Positions 16,024 through 25,387 of a DNA stretch of 64,000 bases are shown here, in pieces (within the stretch, counting starts at the first letter, position 1; each line of letters starts with the position of its first letter). A program made the position numbers and the translations under genes. Source of the stretch: Flavobacterium keumense (lineage in GTDB: Bacteria; Bacteroidota; Bacteroidia; Flavobacteriales; Flavobacteriaceae); contig NZ_CP092332.1 in NCBI RefSeq assembly GCF_029866485.1, positions 1,798,001 through 1,862,000 of the forward strand, read 5' to 3'. A model generated the notes under the pieces. That model ran no database searches, was not told the DNA's origin, and worked only from the letters and a program-made list of their open reading frames with translations.

Positions 16024-17631
16024 TTATATGTTTTTAATTGTTACAGGAAGTTGTCCTTTGCATTCTGAATTTTGAATGAACTGTTGGGCTGCAACTTCTT
16101 GGAAAACTTCAAAATCCTGATAAACCACCACGATTTCTTTGGCTAAAGCCAAGTTAGGGATGACTTGCAATGCATACGGATTTCCAAAAACATATAGCAC
16201 GCATTTTTTGGTTTCAAGAAGTTCGTTGAGATAAATAATTACTTCAGCTTCAATTTCAAATTGATTCAAAGGTTTTGCTTTGGGTACGAATAATGAAATT
16301 AAAAGGGTTTCATAATTGGCAATTTCTGGTTTGAAATGAATTGGGTTTTCTTTTGAAATTGAGAAAACTGGCGCATTCAATAAATGTCTTACTTTATTAG
16401 CAAAACCATCGCCGTAGATGCTAAGTTGTGCGAGATTCTTTTTTTGAACAGCTTGTTGTATAAAATTAGTACTACTATCAGATTTAACTTTTGTCAAACA
16501 ATTTTCGGCAATTTTTCGATTTAATTTTTCACTAATTGAAAAATCAAAATCAACTGAAGTTGGATTTGGAAAAATAAATTTATCATCTAAAAGCCCTACT
16601 TTTTCTTTGTATTTTAAAATTCGGGAATAACTTGCCTCAATTCGTTCAGTACTCGCATTTTGATAAATGGCCTGAATTCCTTCGGCTACATTTTCAGCAA
16701 AGCATAAAATATCATTACCAGCATTGAATGCTTCCCATTCTAATTGTCCTTTGGTTTGATATAAATCAGAAACACTTTTCATGTTTAAGGCATCGGAAAT
16801 AATCAACCCCTCAAAATTCAACTGATTGCGAAGCAGGTTTTCAATAATATTCTTTGATAAAGTAGCCGAAGTGTTTTTTCCATCGTTTAAAGCGGGTACA
16901 GCCAAATGTCCAATCATAATAGAATCTACCTTGTTTTCAATTCCTTTAATGAACGGATACAATTCGTTGTGCATCAATTGCTCTAAATTTTCATTCAAAA
17001 TAGGCAATCCCAAATGCGAATCCACATTCGTATTTCCGTGACCAGGAAAATGTTTCAAACAGCCCAGAATTCCGGCGTCTGACATTCCTTTTAAATAAGC
17101 GTTGGCAAAAAGAGCTACCTTTTCTTTGTTTTCTCCAAAAGAACGGTACCCAATCACAGGATTGTCAGGATTATTATTTATGTCTGCCAATGGCGCTAAG
17201 TTATACTGAATTCCAGCAGCTTTTAAGTCGTAACCTATTTGTTTTCCCACTTCGTACACCAAATCAATTTCAGATTCAGGTAAAGCTCCTAATGTTATTG
17301 CATACGGATATTGTGGTGTTTTTTCAATACGCATGGCCAAACCCCATTCGGCATCAATACTCATTAAAAGAGGAGTAGGTGCACATTTTTGATAGCGTAC
17401 AATAAGTTCTTTAAGTTTTTTATAACTGTCATCATTGAATACTACTTTTTGCTTACTCTCGTAATTCGTAGCTGCACTGGCCCGACTGTGAAAGAAAGTG
17501 AGTCCACCAATGTTATGGTTGCGAATTAAAGCTTCGGTAGCTTGAATATTTTCTTCGGTATCGTTGATAAAAACTGCAGGGAAGAAAAATTGTCCTATTT
17601 TTTGCTCTAAAGTCATAGTTGAATTATTCAT
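16024..17631 (-). CDS. Glycoside hydrolase family 3, NagZ-like
   Basis: The GH3 barrel holds KHFPGHGNTNVDSHLGLP, the NagZ-type His/Asp general-acid loop, and EGLIISDALNMKSVSD with the catalytic nucleophile Asp. The family removes beta-N-acetylglucosamine, here most likely from anhydro-muropeptides in the cytoplasm, since no signal peptide is seen. At about 535 residues it is longer than E. coli NagZ (341), having an added C-terminal domain of the kind found in Bacteroidota GH3. The start MNNSTMTLEQ (17631) overlaps the MFS stop by 8 bases (ATGAATAA), which implies translational coupling; MERNQST at 17652 would overlap by 29. The neighbours (AmpG-like carrier, anmK) support peptidoglycan recycling. 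Confidence 0.9.
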   Translation of the reverse strand: MNNSTMTLEQKIGQFFFPAVFINDTEENIQATEALIRNHNIGGLTFFHSRASAATNYESKQKVVFNDDSYKKLKELIVRYQKCAPTPLLMSIDAEWGLAMRIEKTPQYPYAITLGALPESEIDLVYEVGKQIGYDLKAAGIQYNLAPLADINNNPDNPVIGYRSFGENKEKVALFANAYLKGMSDAGILGCLKHFPGHGNTNVDSHLGLPILNENLEQLMHNELYPFIKGIENKVDSIMIGHLAVPALNDGKNTSATLSKNIIENLLRNQLNFEGLIISDALNMKSVSDLYQTKGQLEWEAFNAGNDILCFAENVAEGIQAIYQNASTERIEASYSRILKYKEKVGLLDDKFIFPNPTSVDFDFSISEKLNRKIAENCLTKVKSDSSTNFIQQAVQKKNLAQLSIYGDGFANKVRHLLNAPVFSISKENPIHFKPEIANYETLLISLFVPKAKPLNQFEIEAEVIIYLNELLETKKCVLYVFGNPYALQVIPNLALAKEIVVVYQDFEVFQEVAAQQFIQNSECKGQLPVTIKNI

Positions 17632-18895
17632 TGTTGACTGATTTCTTTCCAAAGTCGGCTGGAAATACTAAAAATCGCGACAAGATTATTCCTGGAATCG
17701 TACTGCAAAATACCCAAATAAAGAAATTTCCATATCCTAAGTATTCTTGAATGTAACCACTTACCATTCCGGGTAGCATCATACCTAACGCCATAAAACC
17801 TGTGGCTAAAGCGTAATGCGATGTTTTTGATTCGCCTTCGGCAACATAGATTAAGTACATCATAAAAGCGGCAAAGCCAAAACCATAGCCAAATTGCTCA
17901 ATGATTACTGCCAAATAAATAAACAACGTATTTTCAGGATGAAAATGAGATAGTAGAATAAATCCAATAATAGGTAAGTGCATAATCAAAATCATGGGCA
18001 ACATCCATTTGCCCAATCCTTGTTTAGAAATAGCAATTCCTCCCAAAGTACCTCCGATAAGTAATGCAATAACTCCAAAAGTTCCATAAATAATTCCAAC
18101 ATCTTCGGTGGTTAATCCCATTCCGCCGACATCTTTAGGGTCAATTAAAAAAGGGGTCAACATCTTCATTAATTGTGATTCGCCTAAACGAAATAAAAGA
18201 ATAAATGCCAAAATAATCCCAATTTGTTTTTTTTTGAAAAAACTGGTAAAAACGGTAGTAAAATCTTTTTGTTGTTCCGAAGATTCAGTTCTAGTTTCGT
18301 TTTCCGAGATAGGAGTAGCAAATAAATTATACAATGTAATTGCTGTCATAAGGAGTCCAACAATAATCATAGTGTACGACCATGCTTTTGTTTTGTCCCC
18401 CAATTCTGTTTCTAGATAGCCACCGATGATCACGATTAAGCCATTTCCAGTTAACATTGAAAGTTTGTAAAACGTACTTCTAATTCCTAAAAAAAATGAT
18501 TGTTGGTCTTTGGATAGGGCTAATAAATAAAACCCATCTGATGCTACGTCATTTGAAGCAGACGCAAAAGCCGCTATCCAAAAAATAGCTAGGGTTATGA
18601 TGAAAAAATGGTTAGTAGGTAGAGAAAGACCTACAATTAAAAAAGAAATTGAGATAAGCAATTGCATACTTAAAAACCATTTTCTTTTGGTACTATGTAA
18701 ATCAATAAATGGACTCCACAAGGGCTTTATCACCCAAGGTAGATAGAGTAAACTAGTGTAGATACCGATATCTTCATTGCTGATTCCTAAGTTTTTGTAC
18801 ATGATTACCGATACTAAAATAATAATAGCATATGGGAAACCTGAAGCAAAGTTCAATATTGGAATCCAAAGCCAAGGGTTTTTCTCTGCTTTCAT
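17624..18895 (-). CDS. AmpG-like MFS permease
   Basis: A 423-residue protein with about 12 membrane helices. The N-terminal text NFASGFPYAIIILVSVIMYK, then SLLYLPWVIKPLWSPFID, resembles AmpG/PAT-family permeases, in which a related PWxLKFLWAPxxD motif follows helix 2. AmpG imports GlcNAc-1,6-anhydro-MurNAc peptides from the periplasm. Its position between a NagZ-like gene (8-base overlap) and a GHL10 hydrolase gene (5-base gap) fits import of cell-wall fragments. The substrate is inferred from context. Confidence 0.85.
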   Translation of the reverse strand: MKAEKNPWLWIPILNFASGFPYAIIILVSVIMYKNLGISNEDIGIYTSLLYLPWVIKPLWSPFIDLHSTKRKWFLSMQLLISISFLIVGLSLPTNHFFIITLAIFWIAAFASASNDVASDGFYLLALSKDQQSFFLGIRSTFYKLSMLTGNGLIVIIGGYLETELGDKTKAWSYTMIIVGLLMTAITLYNLFATPISENETRTESSEQQKDFTTVFTSFFKKKQIGIILAFILLFRLGESQLMKMLTPFLIDPKDVGGMGLTTEDVGIIYGTFGVIALLIGGTLGGIAISKQGLGKWMLPMILIMHLPIIGFILLSHFHPENTLFIYLAVIIEQFGYGFGFAAFMMYLIYVAEGESKTSHYALATGFMALGMMLPGMVSGYIQEYLGYGNFFIWVFCSTIPGIILSRFLVFPADFGKKSVNNE

Positions 18896-18900
18896 AGTGG

Positions 18901-20448
18901 TTATTTACTGTTTTTAATTGTAGCTAATGGTAATTGTGTCATGATTTCTTTACTTTCATTTCCATAATAGTCAATGTAGGATAAAGCAAAATTAGATTTA
19001 TTTTCAATAGTTGAAATTGGTATTCGAATAAATAAGCGATTGTTGTTTTTGTGTACAAAATAACGATCAATGATTTGACTAGGGTCATCACTGTTAATTA
19101 TTGAATTGGCTTCAGTGCCATAAAAAACTACATAGCGCACGTTATTGCGTGTAGGTTGTAACGAAATTACTAAATCGGTTTTATCTTTTACAACGCTAGT
19201 AATTCTGGGTACATCAAATACTAATTTTTTAAAATTAGGAACTGAAGCAGGGATTGCTGGGAATTTGTATTGATTTTCAGCTAGTAATTGAGTAACGTCT
19301 TGGTTTTTGTTAAGAAACCATTTTGCACTAAAAAAAGCATTTCCTTGTACATTATTAAATGAACGTGTGTACTCAATTTGATTTGGGATTTCTGTTGGTA
19401 AATCCCATTTTTTATCTGGGTCAGACTTGATTTTATAGGTGCTATTCCCAACGTAAATGGCCGTGTTTTTAGCATTTTCAGACCACCATTTTAGCAATTT
19501 ACTATAAGACGCTTTTGGGTGATCCAAGCTCCAATATAATTGTGGTAGGATGTAGTCAATCCAGTTGTTTTCCATCCAAACCAAAGGATCAGCAAATAAA
19601 TCGTCATAGTTGGTTTGTCCGGCTTGTGTATCCGAACCTCTTGGGTCTACTGATTTATTGCGCCAAACTCCAAATGGACTAATGCCAAATTGTACCCAAG
19701 GTTTGATTTTTTTGATGCTTATCGAGATTTGTTGAATAAAAGTGTTCACATTATTTCGTCTCCAATCGGCTAAAGTAAGACCATTACCATATTTGTTGAA
19801 TGAAGCAGTATCATTGAATTTTTCTCCATCAACAGTATAGGGATAAAAGTAATCATCAAAATGAATAGCATCGATATCATATTTTTGAACTACTTCTTCT
19901 ACTACTTTTGTCAAGTGATTTTGTACTTCAGGAAGCGCAGGATTGTAATAGTATTTCCCTGCATATTTAATCATCCAATCGGGATGCTTAATCAAGTCGT
20001 GTTTTTTACTTAATATTTCGGTATTAGAACCTGAGGTGGCACGGAAAGGATTTAACCACGCATGAAATTCAAAACCTCGATTGTGAGCTTCAGTAATCAT
20101 CCATTCTAACGTATCAAAATAGGGTGAAGGTGCTTTGCCTTCTTTTCCAGTTAAGTTGCGTGACCAAGGCGCTAATTCAGAAGGGTAAAAAGCATCACCA
20201 TTACTGCGAATTTGAACAATCACGGCATTGTAATTGAGTTTTTTGTAGGATTCTAAAATTTCAATAAAATCGGCTTTTTCTTTTTCAACACTATCAGTAT
20301 TGTTTTTTGGCCAATCAATATTGGCTACGGTGGCAATCCAAACTGCTCTAAATTCGTTTTTAGGATATATTATTTTACTTTGTGCTGTGCTATTGGTAAT
20401 AGAAAGTAGCGTAAATAAAAAAGCAAAAGTAAAGGACTTGTAATTCAT
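18901..20448 (-). CDS. Secreted glycoside hydrolase family 10-like (GHL10/DUF187, YngK-type)
   Basis: After a signal peptide (SFTFAFLFTLLSITNSTAQ) the protein has the YngK/DUF187 barrel: EFRAVWIATVANIDWP, NAVIVQIRSNGDAFYPSEL, HAWLNPFRAT, and DAIHFDDYFYPY with the probable catalytic acids. YngK-like enzymes are associated with cell-wall glycan cleavage; a related family acts on de-N-acetylated peptidoglycan. The start MNYKSF (20448) gives a good signal peptide; MNPIMMN at 20463 is the alternative. It lies 5 bases before the AmpG-like gene, so it may release fragments in the periplasm or at the surface for import. Substrate is not known. Confidence 0.87.
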   Translation of the reverse strand: MNYKSFTFAFLFTLLSITNSTAQSKIIYPKNEFRAVWIATVANIDWPKNNTDSVEKEKADFIEILESYKKLNYNAVIVQIRSNGDAFYPSELAPWSRNLTGKEGKAPSPYFDTLEWMITEAHNRGFEFHAWLNPFRATSGSNTEILSKKHDLIKHPDWMIKYAGKYYYNPALPEVQNHLTKVVEEVVQKYDIDAIHFDDYFYPYTVDGEKFNDTASFNKYGNGLTLADWRRNNVNTFIQQISISIKKIKPWVQFGISPFGVWRNKSVDPRGSDTQAGQTNYDDLFADPLVWMENNWIDYILPQLYWSLDHPKASYSKLLKWWSENAKNTAIYVGNSTYKIKSDPDKKWDLPTEIPNQIEYTRSFNNVQGNAFFSAKWFLNKNQDVTQLLAENQYKFPAIPASVPNFKKLVFDVPRITSVVKDKTDLVISLQPTRNNVRYVVFYGTEANSIINSDDPSQIIDRYFVHKNNNRLFIRIPISTIENKSNFALSYIDYYGNESKEIMTQLPLATIKNSK

Positions 20449-20527
20449 CATTATGGGGTTCATCTTATAGAATACAAAAATAGACTTTTTAGAACAGTTG
20501 TTGTGCTAAAAAAGACATAAAATAATT

Positions 20528-21736
20528 TTAATTTGGGAACGAAATTTTACCCATTGTTACCGATGGGATTCCTTTTTTAGTACCAAAATGAGTAGTGCCT
20601 CCAGCTACCGTTTCGTTAGCCAATACAGCAAAAAGTATTGCTTCTTTCGCATCCGCAGAGATTCCTAAATCGTTAGTATTTTTAAAAGAACAAGGCAGTA
20701 AATCATTTAGATATTCCATTAATAGCGGATTGTGTATTCCTCCTCCCGAAACATAGACCGTAATAGTATCAGTAGTTGCTTCACTATTTTGTATTGCATA
20801 CAGAATTGCTTCAGCAGCTGTTTCGGCACTAAAGCGTGTAAGGGTCGCTACAACATCTTCAACAGGGAGGTGTTGCGTTTGACTTTCTGTCATTGCGCTC
20901 TGAATATAGTCTAAATTGAAGAGTTCAGGCCCAGTAGTTTTGGGAAACGGTTCTTTGAAAAAAGAATTGTCTTTAAGCGCCTGTAACAATTCTGCATTTA
21001 TAGTTCCTTTTCGGGCTATTTGGGCATCTTTGTCGTAACTCATTTTTGGAAAATGTAATTTTACAAACGCATCAATAAGTGTATTTCCGGTACCTGTATC
21101 AGTAACAAAAACGTGTTCTGGATTTTGATTTTTGGGCAAAAAAGTAAAGTTTCCAATACCACCTATGTTCAGCATGATTCGGTTTTCTTTTTCACTTCCA
21201 AAAAGGTAATAATCGCCATAAATTGCTAATGGAGCACCTTCGCCTCCTGCAGCTACGTGCTTTTGTCTAAAATCTGAGATAGTAATAATTCCAGTGCGAA
21301 CGGCAATATGATCACCATCTCCAATTTGTAAAGTAGCATTAGGAAATTGCACTTGTTGGTGTAAGATTTTTGGAGCGTGCATTACCGTTTGTCCATGCGA
21401 GGCAATTAAATCAACTTCAGCAGGAGCAATATTCCATTCTTTTAGGCAATCTAAAACGAGATTAGCATGTAAAATTCCAATCCATTCGTTTAACAAAGCT
21501 AAATGTTGAAAATCAATTGTTTTTTTAGCAAATACTTTTCGGATTTCAGCTTTTATAGCTTCAGAATACGGTATGGTTTTAAACTTTTTTAGTTGAACTA
21601 CTGTGCTTTTAGATGCTCCCGAAATTTCACATAACGCTACATCCAAACCGTCCAATGAAGTGCCCGACATCAATCCAATAATAGTTCGAGTAGGTTTTTG
21701 TGCGATTCTGTAAAGCGATTCAATATTGGTATTCAT
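20528..21736 (-). CDS. anmK: Anhydro-N-acetylmuramic acid kinase
   Basis: 402 residues with the AnmK signature IGLMSGTSLDGLDVALCE, the SHGQTVMHAP motif, MLNIGGIGNFTFLP, FVTDTGTGNTLIDAFV and ETTGPELFN-like TTGPELFNL. The enzyme opens the 1,6-anhydro ring and phosphorylates anhMurNAc to MurNAc-6-phosphate with ATP, a committed recycling step. It is 11 bases downstream of the sodium/solute symporter gene. No murQ etherase is seen in the window, so the next step must be encoded elsewhere. Confidence 0.95.
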   Translation of the reverse strand: MNTNIESLYRIAQKPTRTIIGLMSGTSLDGLDVALCEISGASKSTVVQLKKFKTIPYSEAIKAEIRKVFAKKTIDFQHLALLNEWIGILHANLVLDCLKEWNIAPAEVDLIASHGQTVMHAPKILHQQVQFPNATLQIGDGDHIAVRTGIITISDFRQKHVAAGGEGAPLAIYGDYYLFGSEKENRIMLNIGGIGNFTFLPKNQNPEHVFVTDTGTGNTLIDAFVKLHFPKMSYDKDAQIARKGTINAELLQALKDNSFFKEPFPKTTGPELFNLDYIQSAMTESQTQHLPVEDVVATLTRFSAETAAEAILYAIQNSEATTDTITVYVSGGGIHNPLLMEYLNDLLPCSFKNTNDLGISADAKEAILFAVLANETVAGGTTHFGTKKGIPSVTMGKISFPN

Positions 21737-21747
21737 TTAAAATGGAT

Positions 21748-23256
21748 TTAAAAATGGTATTTATCGGCAACGGTTTTACTGGTTAGTAATAATCCTGTGA
21801 AAGTGATGAGTGTATTGAGAATGATTAATTCGTTATCAAAAACATAACCCCCTAAAAGATTCACTGAATTTTCGTTGATAAGAAAGGTTAATGCAGGAGA
21901 TAGTAAACAAATGAAAGGTACTAAACGGTCATTCACTTTTTTAGATTTCATAAATAAACCAAAAGTATATAATCCTAAGAGCGGTCCGTAGGTGTAGGAT
22001 GCCACTCTAAAAATCATTCCAACAACCGAACTATCATTAATAGCATTAAAAACTAATATGACCAAAAACATACAAGCTGAAAAAGCAAAATGAACAATGT
22101 GTCGTGTTCGAACTAAATTTTCTTTCTGACTGTTCTCCACTTTATCCATTCCTAAAAAGTCCACACAAAAAGAAGTGGTTAGAGCGGTTAAAGCTGAATC
22201 GGTTGTGGCAAAAGTGGCAGCAATTAGTCCCAATAGGAAAACAATAGCAGGAAAGGTAGCCAAATGGTGTAAAGCTATTTCAGGAAAAAGTAAATCGGTT
22301 CGCGGTTTATTGGTAACCAAATCCAACGGAACTTGAATGTTATTTTTGGTAGCATATATGTAAAGCAAAGCACCAACACTTAAGAAAAATAAGTTGATGA
22401 TTACAAATATTGTCGTAAAACTAAACATGTTTTTTTGTGCTTCGCCAATGTTCTTACAACTTAGGTTCTTTTGCATCAAATCTTGATCTAATCCCACCAT
22501 TGCAATGGTTACAAACATTCCGCCCAGAATTTGTTTTACAAAATGAAATTTACTTCCGATAAAATCTTCAAGGAAAAAGATTTTAGAATAGTTGCTATTT
22601 TTTACTTCTTCAAAAGCGCTAACCACACTTAAATCTAAGCTACTACAAATGAAAAAAATGGTCATAAATACTGAAGCGACTAAGAAGAATGTTTGCAACG
22701 TATCAGTAATGATGATGGTTTTTAAACCTCCTTTGTAAGTGTAGGAAAAAATCAATAGCAACGAAATTAATACCGTAGCTGCAAATGGGATGTTATAATA
22801 ATCAAAAACATATCGTTGCAAAACAATCACCACCAAATACAATCGAAAGGCAGAAGAAATAGTACGACTTACCAAAAATATAGAAGCTGCTGTTCGGTAA
22901 CTATAAAATCCCATTCGCTGTTCGATATAACCGTATATGGAAGTTAAGTTCATTCGGTAATAAAGTGGTAAAAGCAATTTAGCTACAACAATAAATCCAA
23001 TAGCATTTCCTAAGATAAACTGAAAATATTTGAATTGTTCTCCATTAGGCGAGCCTACTTCACCAGGAACAGAAATAAAAGTTACTCCAGAAAGTGCGGT
23101 GCCAATCATTCCAAAAGCTACTAAATACCATTTGGAGTTTTTATTGGCAGTAAAAAACACATCGTTTCCACTATCTTTTTTACTCACAGCATGAGAGATG
23201 TAAAAAAGAGTTCCAAAGTAGAATAGAATAAAAAGTAGGATAAGGTTTGGACTCAT
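21748..23256 (-). CDS. Sodium:solute symporter (SSS family)
   Basis: A 502-residue membrane protein with about 13 helices and SSS-family text: GTALSGVTFISVPGEVG, SIYGYIEQRMGFYSYR, KGGLKTIIITDTLQTFF and AATFATTDSALTALTTSF, which carries the small and hydroxyl residues of the second sodium site. Family members import sugars, sialic acid, amino acids or vitamins. As first gene of the run SSS-anmK-GHL10-AmpG-like-GH3 it may import amino sugars such as anhMurNAc or GlcNAc; this is contextual inference. Confidence 0.88.
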   Translation of the reverse strand: MSPNLILLFILFYFGTLFYISHAVSKKDSGNDVFFTANKNSKWYLVAFGMIGTALSGVTFISVPGEVGSPNGEQFKYFQFILGNAIGFIVVAKLLLPLYYRMNLTSIYGYIEQRMGFYSYRTAASIFLVSRTISSAFRLYLVVIVLQRYVFDYYNIPFAATVLISLLLIFSYTYKGGLKTIIITDTLQTFFLVASVFMTIFFICSSLDLSVVSAFEEVKNSNYSKIFFLEDFIGSKFHFVKQILGGMFVTIAMVGLDQDLMQKNLSCKNIGEAQKNMFSFTTIFVIINLFFLSVGALLYIYATKNNIQVPLDLVTNKPRTDLLFPEIALHHLATFPAIVFLLGLIAATFATTDSALTALTTSFCVDFLGMDKVENSQKENLVRTRHIVHFAFSACMFLVILVFNAINDSSVVGMIFRVASYTYGPLLGLYTFGLFMKSKKVNDRLVPFICLLSPALTFLINENSVNLLGGYVFDNELIILNTLITFTGLLLTSKTVADKYHF

Positions 23257-23361
23257 TTTATTAAATTGATTTTAATTAAAGACAAATATGCTAAAATATT
23301 TTCGTACTACTTATTTTGTTTTTTATATTTATACCACTTTAACTATCCAAATCTATATTTT

Positions 23362-25278
23362 ATGAAAAACAATCCTTCTTTAGTTTATGAAAAACCGGGT
23401 AAATATGAAAGTTCTCGATTTGAAAAGATTCATAATGTTATTTTTGATAATTCAGTTTTAGGCTCCATAGCTGTAGCCAATGAAATAGCTACTTTAATTA
23501 GAGAAAAACAAAAAACAAATTCTATTTGTGTTTTAGGATTGGCAACAGGTTCTTCTCCAATCAAAGTGTATGAAGAATTAATTCGTTTGCACAAAGAAGA
23601 AAATCTAAGTTTTAAAAATGTCGTTACGTTCAACCTTGACGAATATTTTCCGATGCAACATGATGATATTCAAAGTTATCATTATTTCATGAAGGAACAT
23701 TTATTTAAGTATATTGATATCTTGCCAGAAAATGTACATATTCCTACAGGAAATTGTAGCCTTGAAGAAAGTAGTGTTCTTTGCGCTCAATACGAGGAGA
23801 AGATTAAAAGTATGGGTGGTTTGGATTTTCAATTATTGGGTATAGGAAGAACAGCACATATTGGTTTTAATGAGCCCGGGTCACATCTCAACTCCACTAC
23901 GCGTATGGTTACTTTAGACCATCTCACAAGGTCTGATGCAGCAAGTTCGTTTTTAGGAATGGAAAATGTACCTAAAAAAGCGGTAACTATGGGTATTTCT
24001 ACCGTTTTGGAAGCCAAAAGAATTGTTCTATTGGCTTGGGGACAAAACAAAGCCGAAGTAGTTCAGGAAACAATCGAAGGCGATGTTACATCAAAGAAAC
24101 CCGCTTCGTATTTACAAAATCATCCCAATGTTACTTTTGTTTTAGACCAAGAAGCAGCATCGTTATTAACCCGAATTAATACGCCATGGGTAGTAGACAG
24201 TTGTGAATGGAATCCAGATTTAATTAGTAAAGCTATTGTTTGGTTATGCGAAAAAACACAAAAATCCATTTTGCATCTTACAGATAAAGATTATTTTGAA
24301 CACGGTATGGAAAGTTTGCTTGCTATTGAAGGCACAGCCTACGATTTAAATATAAAAATGTTTAATAGATTACAACATGCAATAACGGGATGGCCGGGCG
24401 GGAAACCTAATTCGGAGTTTCAAAAGCGTCCCGAACGTTCTAGTCCGGAGAAAAAAAGAGTGATTATCTTTAGTCCGCACCCAGATGATGATGTCATTTC
24501 AATGGGAGGTACTTTTGACCGATTAGTAGAGCAAGGACACGAAGTGCATGTGGTGTATCAAACCTCTGGCAATATTGCCGTTTCTAATGATGAAGCCTTG
24601 AAATTTGCCGAAATTGGATTGGTTTTTAATCCTACAAATGAATCCTACATCAAGATTATTGATTTTATTAATAAAAAAAGCAGTAGTGTTTCAGATATTG
24701 TAGAATTACGGAATTTAAAAGCGCAAATTCGTCAAAAAGAATCGTTAGGAGCTACACGATATTTAGGTTTACCCGATAAACAGGTACATTTTCTAAATCT
24801 TCCGTTTTATGAAACCGGTACTATAAAAAAGAGCCCTTTGTCTAAAAATGATGTAGCATTGATGGTAGGAATTATCGATGCAATTCGTCCTCATCAAATT
24901 TTTGCAGCGGGAGATTTAGCAGATCCTCATGGTACACATAAAGTTTGTTTAGACGCCTTGTTTATGGCCTTAAAAGAAATCAAACATCAACCATTTATGA
25001 ATGATTGTTGGGTATGGCTATATCGTGGTGCTTGGCACGAATGGGAAATTCATGAAATAGATATGGCTGTTCCAATGAGCCCAAATCAAGTATTGAAGAA
25101 ACGCACCGCTATTTTTTATCATCAATCGCAAAAAGATGGTGTTATGTTTCAGGGGGATGATTCCAGAGAGTTTTGGGTTCGCGTTGAAGAACGCAATAAA
25201 GATACTGCAGAAAAATTTAAAGCATTGGGCTTAGCCAGTTATGCTGCAATGGAAGCATTCAAAAGGTATCATTACTAA
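23362..25278 (+). CDS. NagB-like glucosamine-6-phosphate deaminase fused to a PIG-L/LmbE deacetylase domain
   Basis: The 638-residue protein has an N-terminal NagB-like isomerase fold (to ~residue 290) and a C-terminal LmbE/PIG-L domain (from ~365) with the zinc motif FSPHPDDDVISMGG and a later AAGDLADPHGTH. NagB converts GlcN6P to fructose-6-P and ammonia; PIG-L enzymes remove acetyl groups from GlcNAc derivatives. D93 (NLDEYF) matches E. coli D72 and H166/E171 match H143/E148, but the ring-opening Asp141 is Thr164 (GIGRTAHIGFNEPG). The start is set at MKNNPSLVYE because upstream codons are AT-rich leader. It is divergent from the recycling cluster and probably co-regulated. Deaminase activity is uncertain because of the substitution. 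Confidence 0.88.
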   Translation: MKNNPSLVYEKPGKYESSRFEKIHNVIFDNSVLGSIAVANEIATLIREKQKTNSICVLGLATGSSPIKVYEELIRLHKEENLSFKNVVTFNLDEYFPMQHDDIQSYHYFMKEHLFKYIDILPENVHIPTGNCSLEESSVLCAQYEEKIKSMGGLDFQLLGIGRTAHIGFNEPGSHLNSTTRMVTLDHLTRSDAASSFLGMENVPKKAVTMGISTVLEAKRIVLLAWGQNKAEVVQETIEGDVTSKKPASYLQNHPNVTFVLDQEAASLLTRINTPWVVDSCEWNPDLISKAIVWLCEKTQKSILHLTDKDYFEHGMESLLAIEGTAYDLNIKMFNRLQHAITGWPGGKPNSEFQKRPERSSPEKKRVIIFSPHPDDDVISMGGTFDRLVEQGHEVHVVYQTSGNIAVSNDEALKFAEIGLVFNPTNESYIKIIDFINKKSSSVSDIVELRNLKAQIRQKESLGATRYLGLPDKQVHFLNLPFYETGTIKKSPLSKNDVALMVGIIDAIRPHQIFAAGDLADPHGTHKVCLDALFMALKEIKHQPFMNDCWVWLYRGAWHEWEIHEIDMAVPMSPNQVLKKRTAIFYHQSQKDGVMFQGDDSREFWVRVEERNKDTAEKFKALGLASYAAMEAFKRYHY

Positions 25279-25294
25279 ATCAGCATAATTTAAT

Positions 25295-25340
25295 TTCTAG
25301 CGCTTCGAATGAATAACTATTTAAAGCGCTAGAATTTTTA
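25295..25340 (+). terminator. Hairpin after the NagB-like gene
   Basis: An 11-bp perfect stem (TTCTAGCGCTT / AAGCGCTAGAA) with a 17-base loop is followed by TTTTTA. The loop is long but the position, 16 bases after the stop, fits a terminator. Confidence 0.55.
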
Positions 25341-25346
25341 TATTTG
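25339..25346 (+). promoter_or_regulatory. -7 element before the FAD/Fe-S oxidoreductase gene
   Basis: TATATTTG matches TAnnTTTG and lies 42 bases before the ATG at 25388. No TTG at the proper upstream distance was found; the upstream region is taken up by the preceding terminator. Confidence 0.4.
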
Positions 25347-25387
25347 TCAACCAAATGCTGACTACTCAGTAATTACATCCGAATACA

